Assembly: GCF_000003815.2 (NCBI RefSeq)
Contig: NC_049980.1
Span: 5,896,461-5,948,763 of the forward strand
DNA: 52,303 nucleotides
Direction: 5' to 3'
DNA from: Branchiostoma floridae
Taxonomy: Eukaryota; Chordata; Leptocardii; Amphioxiformes; Branchiostomatidae
Both the position numbers and the translations under genes were made by a program. Below, piece by piece: positions 1-9,598 of the stretch; within the stretch, counting starts at the first letter, position 1; each line of letters starts with the position of its first letter. The notes beneath the pieces were generated by a model, which saw nothing but the letters and a program-made list of their open reading frames with translations, made no database searches and was not told the origin of the DNA.

Positions 1-191
1 ATCGGTCTATTGACTGGCTCTACTATTGAGTGAGCAGGAGAGGGGAAGGGGGGGGGGGGGGTATTGCTACAAACTAAGTCACGTTTGGACTGCATACTTC
101 TCACTGTAGCGCCACCTAGCAGTTGGAAATGGGCCAGTCATTATTATATTGGGAAAGATAGAAGAAAGACTACCAGTGCAAGTAAAGTTAG

Positions 192-308
192 CTGTTTTGT
201 GTTGTGTACAAAGAACCACAATACCAAAAAAACTAACTGGTTATCAACCTGTTTTGTGTTGTGTACAAAGAACCACAATACCAAAGAATAATTAACTGTT
301 TATCAACT
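192..308 (+). repeat. Two-copy 57-bp tandem duplication in the intron before the LRR exon
   Basis: The block starting at 192 recurs at 249, with the shared core TTGTGTTGTGTACAAAGAAC followed by a TTATCAAC ending. The second copy runs into the pyrimidine tract and CAG acceptor (311-317) of the LRR exon. Confidence 0.8.
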
Positions 309-317
309 TTTTTTCAG

Positions 318-1333
318 ATTGGTGGATTGAGTGGACACTCTACATCAGACAGTATTTCCAACAGGAAAGCGAACAGGCAGCGGCTTTGGAGCAGCATTAT
401 CCTGACAATGAGGTCGTGATGACCCTCCTGGAAGACAGGTTCTTCTGGCCCTGGGTGTGTCGGTACTGGGAGGCCAAAACCGCCCTCCCTCACACCTTGT
501 CTGATGCTCTAACCTACTGCATAGTGTTCGGAACTTCAAATGAGTACATGGAGTCAGATGGCTTCTCGACGTATGGAGAGTTTCTTAGGTCCATGCATGA
601 CGCATTGAAGGCACTGCCAAACATGACAAATACCCTACAAAACAGCAAAATTAAGTATCTATCCCTGTCTGGAACCACCCTGTCTGAAAACGATGTTGAG
701 GCACTGGCCAACCTTTTCCCATATCTCAGAGGAATGTATGGCCTCCATCTTTCAAGGTGCAGACTTTCTGCAAATGCAGCAACGTTATTGGCTAGACAGC
801 TTCCCCTTCTGCATAATCTGACCGATTTAGTACTTAATAATAACAGTATTGGAGATGAGGGGGTGGAAGCGATTTCAGAGACATTCCCTCACCTGAAAGA
901 GCTCAGGACCTTAGGTATCAGCAACAACTCAATAACAAATGTTGGGATAATGGCCATTGCCAAACGACTGATTCACTTGCAGGAGCTACAGACTATCAAC
1001 TTGGCTGGAAATGAGCTGGCGCTCAGTCTCTCCTCACTGGCAAGCGCGTTTGTGAACATGACACGACTGCAGTCTGTATACCTTTGGCCCGTCACCTGTA
1101 GAACCGCCTCGTTCCGCATGGCGGCGCAACAGGCACACGATCTTGTCAACATGCTTGAAGGCCAAGTACACAGGCGGGACGTTCTACTATATGATGGTTC
1201 GACTATAAGTAGAGGTGGAGCACTGGGACTTGGCACTGCATGGAAAAGAGTTGAAAAGGAACTAACAGCAGGTGTTTACATATCGAACGAACAGACGACA
1301 ATACCTTTACAAATCGAGCTGTTGGAAGGGTAG
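318..1333 (+). CDS. Terminal exon of a leucine-rich-repeat protein (NLR-like), 5' part outside window
   Basis: The exon begins after TTTTCAG at 317 with two bases completing a split codon, then reads open from 320 for 337 codons to TAG. Reading upstream of the first Met (386) also gives sensible protein (WWIEW, then Gln/Glu-rich), so the exon start is a splice acceptor and not an initiator. The first ~100 residues are helical and aromatic (FWPWVCRYW). About residues 110-270 form at least four ribonuclease-inhibitor-type LRRs of ~28 residues (LxxLxLSxxxL; LVLNNNSIGDEGV; LGISNNSITNVGI; INLAGNEL). Such C-terminal exons are typical of the large NLR/LRR repertoires of lancelets, where the LRRs are thought to sense ligand. 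No NACHT domain is in the window, so NLR identity is inferred and another intracellular LRR protein is possible. Confidence 0.8.
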
Positions 1334-1385
1334 TGAAATGCTGTGTTGTAGAATTGTATTGATAATAGAGAGAGCAAGATGTAAG

Positions 1386-1391
1386 AATAAA
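1386..1391 (+). promoter_or_regulatory. Poly(A) signal of the LRR gene
   Basis: AATAAA lies 53 bases after the LRR stop codon, the usual distance for a short 3' UTR. Confidence 0.6.
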
Positions 1392-1436
1392 GAATAATTG
1401 ACATTCTAACCACCCACATACAAGTGTGAGCTATCC

Positions 1437-2100
1437 TTGGAATTGAACACAGACACACAGAGACAAACGCATTTGTCCCTGAACACCAACCACACACAAA
1501 CAAACCTGTCCTTGAAAATGAACATAATTCACACACATACATATATGTCCCTGATACTGAACACCATCCACACGCAAACACATCTGTGCCTGGTATTACC
1601 CAGCATCTACATTCTACACCCAAACAGACCTGTCCTTGGTTATGAACACTATCCACACACAAACACACCTTTCCTTGGTACTTAACACCATCCACACACA
1701 AACAGACCTGTCTCTGGTGCTGAACACCATCCACACACAAACAGGCCTGTCCTTGGTACTTTAAACCATCGATACACAAACACACCTGTCCCTGGTGCTG
1801 AACACCATCCACACACAAACAGGCCTGTCTCTGGTGCTGAACACCATCCACACACAAACAGGCCTGTCCCTGGTGCTGAACACCATCCACACACAAACAG
1901 GCCTGTCTCTGGTGCTGAACACCATCCACACACAAACAGGCCTGTCCCTGGTGCTGAACACTATCCACACACAAACAGACCTGTCCGTGGTGCTGAACAC
2001 CATCCACAAACAAATAGTCAGACCTGTCTCTGGTTCTGAACACCATCCACACAAAAATAAACGTGTTCCTGGTGCTGAACACCATCCACACAATTTCCTT
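1437..2100 (+). repeat. 39-bp minisatellite array
   Basis: A 39-bp unit is repeated head to tail, nearly identical from about 1686 to 2000 and diverged at both ends. Unit landmarks are CTGGTGCTGAACACCATCCA and ACACACAAACAGGCCTGTCC. The unit is 13 codons long and lacks stops in several frames, so long open frames appear on both strands (a 271-codon frame on the minus strand at 1276-2091). They carry only the repeat, with no start context or domain, and are treated as non-coding. Confidence 0.95.
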
Positions 2101-2129
2101 TCTTTTTTGAGATGCCCTTTCTAGTTCTT

Positions 2130-5100
2130 AAAGGATTTGTATAAATGAATATTTTTCATTAAATTTTTGTCACGCCCAAATTTTACATAAAGCGGATCTA
2201 TTGCCATTGTCTCCTTTTTTTCCAATAAAGCATTTCTGTGCAAATTTCTTTTCTTTTGTATTCATTTTCATGTTTTTTTTATTCATTTTTTAACTCCATT
2301 TTACCAATGGCGATTACTTTAAGCAACTGTTGAGTGACAAAAATTGGATTGGTGTGATCCTTGGTTTCATAACTGATATATGATGCTCAATATAAAAGTA
2401 CGATTTGATCATATACCTGTTCGTTTAGTGTTTCTTAAATTCTATTACTGTGTGAGATTGGCGGGCATTAGGTTGAATTTTTTGTCGTTATTTATATGTA
2501 TTTATTCATTTCTTTAAACGCTCCTTAAATCATGTGTTCTTATTATTTTCTTCTTCCTGTGTTAGTGCAGCTCTAGTTGGCTGGTATTATTTTGATTCAT
2601 TTCTTCTGTTTGTTGATTATGTTGTACTTTTGCATAGGGTCCGTGGTATATGTGTTGCCTTATTGTATCATTATTGTGTGTTTTTTCTTCCTGTAAAATA
2701 AACAAATATCAATAAATAAATTATTGGTCAAAGCCTGTACTGGATAGAATGTGTGTGTGTGTGTGTGCAAAATGGTTTATATGGGGACCACAATATTACA
2801 GTTGTGCACCTAAGCAAATATTAGGTGCTGGTACTATAGTTACAGGTCCTGACCTTTACGTAAACAATTATGGTCTATTATCGGCAAGTTGTACATGTAA
2901 CGGATACTACGTTTATTGGTCGCCTTATAGCATTCTGAGCATAAGTAACATACGAAGCCTAATATACGGAGACTTGCAGAAAAAAATGACACTTGATTGT
3001 AAAAAGAACACATTTACTGCGTTATCCAAACAGAAACATACAGTCACCAGATCTTATGCAGGGAGAACTTATTCTTGGTCAAAGTTGAACTATTAGTTGC
3101 CAGCCCAATTTTTTCTACTGTCCAAAAAAAGTCTTTGTCAGGGAATGAGCAATCCACTGATTCTGTGACGTCACGTTATGCAGATAGAACACGTGACACG
3201 ATGAGAAGTGAATTATGAAAGAAGACATCCACATCAGGGTTTCACACCCATCCCTCAAGAGAGACGGGGGCTGCCATAGACTTTCTGCCATTTAAACTGC
3301 TCACTTATTCACGTATTCTATCTGCATAACGTAACTCCACAGATGCAGTGTGTTTCTCATTGCTCTACAAAGACTGGAGTTAGTCATTCGAAAATGTGAG
3401 TGTTTTAACTTTATGTTGCCAATCACAGTTCAAATTTGACCCCGGAGAAACGTACATTGCATCCAGACATTCGCATGAAATATAACCAAATATACAAGTA
3501 ATTTCCTCAAGCGTATCACTTTGCATGTCGACCATGATTGTCAAAGTTTAATTATCTGTCTATTTTACCAACACCAGCTGTAGCAAGATACTACTTAAGC
3601 TAGACATTGCATTTTGGATTCTTGACCAACACGAATTAACAGTGTGCATGATCAATTACAATAGAATAAAACGATTCGATACAGGATAAAGCAATACTAC
3701 GTGTGACAGTTATCAAAGATGTGCTTAGATACATTCATATGTGCTCTCCGATTTGGAAATATACATAGAGAGATAGATCTAGAAGTTTTTTGTTCATTTT
3801 GGCACAGACGTATACATATCTCAGACTATAGTGCTGTTGCCATTGTGCTGGTGTTTTCAAATTGATATGAGTCTATTTTCTTCTCTTTTCTTGTAGCGTA
3901 ACAGAAGAAGAAGGGATGATAGATATCTAATATTTATCCGAGTGAGCAGTTGTTCTCTAGATGTTGGTCAGTGCTGTAGCAATTGCAGGATCGATTTTTA
4001 CGTCACGGGTAGCGTTTTCATGCGGTGCTCTGTTCGCCGGGATGTCTGTAAGGTAAAAACGCAAATGAATGAAGGTGTTATAACTACAATAGGCATCGAC
4101 GCAACCATGCATACATGGCAAAAACATGCCTTAACACAACTTCAACGTTACAACGCTTTATGAAAGAAACATATAGATATTACAGAATGTATACGAATGA
4201 AAACACATGTACAAGCAAGTAGGTAGACCAGAAACAATACATCTCCGTGAATTAGTACCCTCTTCAATGGACTTTCTTCAAATTCAATTGATGAGTAGTT
4301 CTACCAACAGTAGCATTTGACCTTTGGGGATATGTTTCCACTCACTCATTGCAATTTACTGAAAGTAGTAATTGAAAATCAACTATGGAATCTTATAACT
4401 TAGGAAACATTTATAATTTCTGCACAAAGTTTTATTCTTTTGTTTATTCTCATCTTCAATAATCTTTCAGATTTCCTATAAAGACATGCAATAGAGGCTT
4501 TAGCCCCGTACTTCCTGTTACTGTCCCCGCATTGTGCCCAGCATTCATCACCAGTGCACACTGACCCCAACAAGACACTGACATTCACCCGTTTGTGAAA
4601 ACTTTATATTGTTTGTTTTCCACATTTCCCTTTCATTTGTGGTGCAATTTCTTACGTTTTTAAAAAAGTGGCAAAAACCTTCCGTACTGTTGCCGGTGTA
4701 GAATTTTTAAGATGGCAGTTCTTCCATCTCCACACTGATGTATGTCCTGTATGGTAGTCCCCTACATGGCTACAATGCCCATTAGTTAGTAGTTTTATAA
4801 AACTTAGTAGTCATACGAATGTACATAATTTACGTCAACATGATATCATGGTTTTTGTGTAAGCCCAAAGATAGAATAATTTTATTTGATAGTCATTTTC
4901 CTACCTCAAGAACTTCAGCTGTTTATATATTTTACGGACACCATGATAACATTTAGGGGTTGATTATCTGAGCTAATACGTTTTTTTGCATTTGAACTAG
5001 TTTATCATCAGACACATTGATTCTGGACAAGGTAAGTTGTATCCCACCTCTGCCACCATGTTGTGCCCGCTTATGCCCAGTATAGTATACGACACAGTAT

Positions 5101-5140
5101 TCTGTACTATGTTGTCATCAGTCACATTGATTATAAGCAG
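2130..5140. other. Gene-free AT-rich spacer
   Basis: Only short frames without recognisable domains are present. There is a (GT)n tract near 2749-2767, an AT-rich stretch with many TTT runs at 2130-2720, and the foldback element listed at 3131. A ~40-bp motif around CATCAGWCACATTGATT occurs at 5007 and again at 5113. Confidence 0.6.
3131..3396 (+). mobile_element. Degenerate foldback element related to the one at 8252
   Basis: Two inverted blocks pair: ACGTTATGCAGATAGAACACG near 3171 and CGTATTCTATCTGCATAACG near 3311. The outer CTTTGTCAGGGAATGAGCAA pairs with CATTGCTCTACAAAGACTGG. The same internal sequence, including TGACGTCACGTTA, is in the 8252-8513 element. This copy has lost clear terminal repeats. 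Confidence 0.6.
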
Positions 5141-5146
5141 GTAGCT

Positions 5147-5763
5147 TGTATCAATCCGCGATATAAACCATTTAGCCGAAGAGTATAGTTTCGAGCCTCG
5201 TGGGGCCTCGTAGCACAGTGGTAGTGTATTCGCCCGTGACCGAGAGGTCGCCGGTTCGAATCCGCCTGCCGTGTTGCCGGTCTTGTGCCCTTGGGAAAGG
5301 CACTTTACACGACTTTACTCAAGTGAAAATGGGTCGTCCCTCGGATAGGACGTTAAATGGAGGTCCCGTGTATGGGGAGAGCCATACCCCATGCACGTTA
5401 AAGAACCCCCACACGTGCGATGGTGCGGTGTGCGTTGGTGCAAATCCTTCTGTCGGGAGTTGGTGATTCACTTCAAATCACCCGGATGGAGGCCTGGCGA
5501 ACCTCTGTCTCGTATCAGCCACATGGTGATCTACATCATTCACCCGGACGGGTGTGTCACCCGGTAAGGGGTGGTATAACCCGTCGTGTGCGAACATGTG
5601 CGAACATGTACAGGGTTAGCCCTTGACAATAGCCTGCGGCTAGTTGGGCAGCCCTGGCTGTTTGTAAAACAGCTGAACAAATAGATAAAAATGAAAATAA
5701 ATAGTTTCGAGCCTAAACTATACTCTTCTTCGGCTACATGGTTTATATCGCGGATTGATACAT
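5147..5763. mobile_element. Palindromic element split at its apex by a SINE
   Basis: The left arm (5147-5198) and right arm (5701-5763) are near-perfect reverse complements: ATCAATCCGCGATATAAACC against GGTTTATATCGCGGATTGAT, continuing through GCCGAAGAGTATAGTTT. Without the SINE they form one palindrome of about 110 bp. Confidence 0.8.
5199..5700 (+). mobile_element. tRNA-derived SINE, full length
   Basis: The tRNA-like head carries an A box (TAGCACAGTGGTAGTG, 5211-5226) and a B box (GGTTCGAATCC, 5253-5263). A conserved central domain follows (CCTTGGGAAAGGCACTTTAC; GACGTTAAATGGAGGTCCCG), then a unique tail and an A-rich end (ATAAAAATGAAAATAAAT). A perfect 14-bp duplication, ATAGTTTCGAGCCT, flanks it at 5185-5198 and 5701-5714. 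The central domain resembles cores shared by SINEs of many marine invertebrates; the exact family is not assigned. This is not a functional tRNA gene. Confidence 0.9.
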
Positions 5764-5840
5764 GCTACACTTTAGAGTCATTTCTCTACACTGTCGTTTA
5801 CTGGGCAAAAACGAGCATCAGAACACAACCGAGCACGACA

Positions 5841-6026
5841 TTACCTTTTAACGGTAGCGATGTAAATGACGAGCGCCACGTGACAGAGGACGACCATCAC
5901 ACCCAGCACGACGGAGGACACGATGTTGAAGAGACTCGCCACGTTCTTGTTGGTGATGACGGACATCGTCGTGTGGAGGATCACGATCAAACCTTGCACC
6001 GTCAGAACCGCTAGGATGTAGATGTC
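5841..6026 (-). CDS. pLGIC last exon: M3 end, short loop, M4, stop
   Basis: Acceptor TAG precedes 6026 and the exon is phase 0. It encodes [17 protein letters not shown] (M3), the minimal loop [12 protein letters not shown] and a ~25-residue M4, ending with TAA at 5841-5843. It joins exactly to YLTLL of the preceding exon. No AATAAA is evident on this strand before the palindromic element at 5763. Confidence 0.9.
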   Translation of the reverse strand, partial: DIYILAVLTVQGLIVILHTTMSVITNKNVASLFNIVSSVVLGVMVVLCHVALVIYIATVKR

Positions 6027-9000
6027 CTATGGGAAAGGGAGCATTGGAAACCGTATGAACTAAGAGGTACAAACATACACCACTTACTTTCTACCCCAAG
6101 AGTTATCTGTCGCTCAAAAATAATGACCATGACCATAGCATATCAAGGACATGAGATATTAAGACAGAAGATTCCACTGCAGTACCGTAGAGAGCCGCAA
6201 GGAGGACTAATATTGAACGTTACCTTCCAAGGGAATAACATGATGGCAGATATGATATTCAGCTGGTGAAGGCAAATTAGCACCAAGGACTGGACTGAAT
6301 GTGTTGTGAATCAGGGGATCTGCATAAAAGGGTAGCTGCGTATTTTTTTTTTCCTTTTTTACCCGTCATGTTATATAGGAGATGGTGGGAGTCTCTGTGC
6401 CTTGGACTAGCTTATTCGTCTTTTTAATTTTGTTCGTTTTCGTTCAGTCCGGCTGTCTGAACAAGGGCTAGCATATTTCTTTGTTTGTTTCTTTGCTTGT
6501 TTGTGTTTGTTTAGTCAAAGTTCTCCTGTAACTTACCAGTAGTATCAGGTAGGGGATTGTGGGTAGTCTCTGCACCAGGACTAACATATTTGTTTATTAT
6601 TGTTGTATTTCGTCAAAGTCGTACTGTAACTTACTAGTAGTGTTAGGTAGGAGATTGTGGGCAGTCCCTGCACAAGGACTAGCACATTTGTTTGCTTATT
6701 TAGTTGTTGTTTAGTCAAGGTTCTCCTGTTACTTACCAGTAGTGTCAGGTAGGAGATTGTGGGTAGTCTCTTCACCAGGACCAACATATGTTGTTGTTAA
6801 CTGAACTGAACTGTTGTTAACTTTGTTCTTCGTCAAAGTCGTCCTATAACTTACCAGTAGTGTTATGTAGGAGATTGTGGGAAGTTTCTGCGCCAGTTCT
6901 TATAGCTATCACATTTGTTTGTCGTTTAGTGAAAGTTCTCCTGTTACTTACCAGTAGTGTTAGGTAGGAGATTGTGGGTAGTCTCTGCGCCAGAACCAGC
7001 TTGAAGGCGACTGACGTCAGCAGGAGTGTTAGCGTCACGTCCAGCCGGCTCTCCAGGGCGCCGGTGTCGAGTGCGAAGGACGAGAACGTCAGCAATAGGA
7101 TCAGGAACTGGGAAAGAGAACCAAGAGAAAATATGTTAGCAACTTAGAACCCATATGTAATTACTAGTCTGTTGCCTGGTAGGCACCTTCAGTTTGGGAG
7201 GTAAAGGCGGTGGAAGGGGAGGGATAGACGCCTTCCAATATCGTGCCATAGAGACAGAAAGTCCACTGCCCTTAAGGTCTCAAAAAGGCTATGGAACTAG
7301 TTTACTTTCGTACCTATGATATGTCACTGCCATGATATCCTTAAACTGCCATTTAAGGTTAACGTTTGACACATATCAACTTTGCAAGCCCAGGTTTGTG
7401 TTTGACATATATCTAAAAACCTTTTTCAGGTTTCCTCTTTTGTCGTCGATGAAGGTTAGATATCCAGGTAATAAGATACGCCAAAAAGCAGTTACTCAAG
7501 CAACTGGATATGGTTTTGGAAACGGAAAGTCAGACGTTTCAGACAGCCATCGGTGTGTTTTGTGACACCGTCAGTGACATTATCACTGACAAAAGACATC
7601 GGATGTTTATCTGAAACGTCTGAACGTTTCCAAAATCATATCCAGTTGCTTGAGTAACTTCTTTTGGCGTTTCTCTTTTGTCTGCCAGTGTTTGGCTGTC
7701 AGTCTGTGAAATCTATTATTGAACTAGTTAAACTGTACTTTCCACCACAAAAATTGGACTCGCCCAAATTTTCGACTGAACAGCACCACTGCTGTCGTGA
7801 CAAAATTTGGGTGAGTCCAATTTTTGTTTTGGAAAGTACAGTTTAACTAGTTCAATAATGACTTCTACCAACGCAGATGAACTTTCAAGTTAAGTCTGTA
7901 AAATGATTGCACCTGATGATAATTGGCTATGAAACTTCGTTTACTGTAACTGAAACTGGTAAAAAAAGAAAAGTTGACCCACCATGATGACGAAGATGTT
8001 CCAGAAGTAGTAGGTCCAGCGACGCGTGACGTTGATGATGACGTCATAGGTGGGGAAGATGGTGTCGGGTCCCGTGATCTCCGTCTCGGTCTTCCCCTGA
8101 CACGTCATCATGTGGGCGTGGAGATACCACTCGTCTCCACCTAGGGGGAGGTAATTTGCATATTGCATATTCATGCCAGACTTGGGTATGACACTAAAAG
8201 TGTAACCTATGTATGTTGCAACTTGAAATTTCGTCTGTGTTGGTAGTCATCATTGAACTAGTTTAAAGGCGACTGATCATGAACAGCACCAATCTTTGTC
8301 AAAGAATGATCCATTGCTGTCGTGACGTCACGTTACGCAGATAGAACACGTGACTCAGTAAGCAGTGGATCATAGGTTGAAGGAAGTCTATGACGCCCAC
8401 GGTCTCTGGTCAAGGATGTTATTGTTCATTCCTTGACAAAGACTGGTGTTGTTCAGTCGAAAAGTTTGGTGAGTCCAATTTTTGTGTTGGATATTACAAT
8501 AAACTAGTTCAATATAAAGTCAACAGACTGTGGTTTCAAACTGCAATATCTTGACAACATAACAATTGCAAACGACCAACTGTTGCCTTGATATCTCCAA
8601 AAAAACTGTACATGTTTTTAATACAACCGGATATAGGTTACCCCTGGATAAAGGTGGACAGGTGTTAATACTTAGCTGTGAACGCAAATCAGCACGAAGG
8701 ACATAGCTGGGTGGCCACGTGGGTTATCAGCTTGAGAGACTAACACGCCACATCATTATCCAGCGTTATACAACTGGAAAAACTAAATATATATCTAATA
8801 TTGATGGTGAAGAGCTCATAATCGGCAGTAATAATATCGGAAAGACAATCGAAAACCAACCTGTGAATGTTGAAGTGCTGATAGCGTCCTTCTCGTCCAA
8901 ATATGGGCACAAGATCATGTGTTTGTCCGACCAATCAGACATCAGCTCAATCTTCAGTTCCTGCGAACAAAAATATTGGTATTCAGCAATGAAACAAAAC

Positions 9001-9372
9001 ATTAACGAGTATTTCGTTCTGGTAGATCGTTTTGGAACTTAAAACGAGCATTCGCTAGCAAATGTAGACACTCAATTCTTTCATGTGTGTCCTTTGATGT
9101 GGCATAAGGAGAAGATAAAAGGCAGTGAGAAACACAGACATAGCATCTCTTCCCCCTCACTTGATAATGTATATCTACCAACCTATATTCTTTGGATATG
9201 TGACTTGATACGCTTTGTATCACATATCTATACTACCCGTGTTTGATATCCGTCATTGAAAGTAGGCATCGGGGTAGAACAATGATGACATGATACAAAG
9301 AACAGCAAATAACTGGATAAATTATTTCAAGTAGACAGTTCAGGCAGCATATACTTTCATATGCTGTTCACA

Positions 9373-9421
<49 letters not shown>

Positions 9422-9550
9422 ACACACACACGCACACGCACACACACACACATATACACACACATGCGTGCGCGCTCGCACACACACACACACACACGCA
9501 CGCACACGCACACGCACACGCACACACACGCACGCACACGCACACACACA

Positions 9551-9598
<48 letters not shown>

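Noticed and set aside
1276-2091. 271-codon minus-strand frame with repeated Cys-rich units
   Set aside because: It is the 39-bp minisatellite read through; no splice context, domain or promoter, and other frames are equally open.
2749-3096. 115-codon frame starting in a GT repeat
   Set aside because: The first residues are the dinucleotide repeat and the rest has no family motif; probably chance.
5211-5263. A true tRNA gene
   Set aside because: A and B boxes are present, but there is no proper acceptor stem pairing and the sequence continues directly into the SINE core.
5200-5626. Plus-strand frames over the SINE
   Set aside because: They coincide with the tRNA head and core of the SINE.
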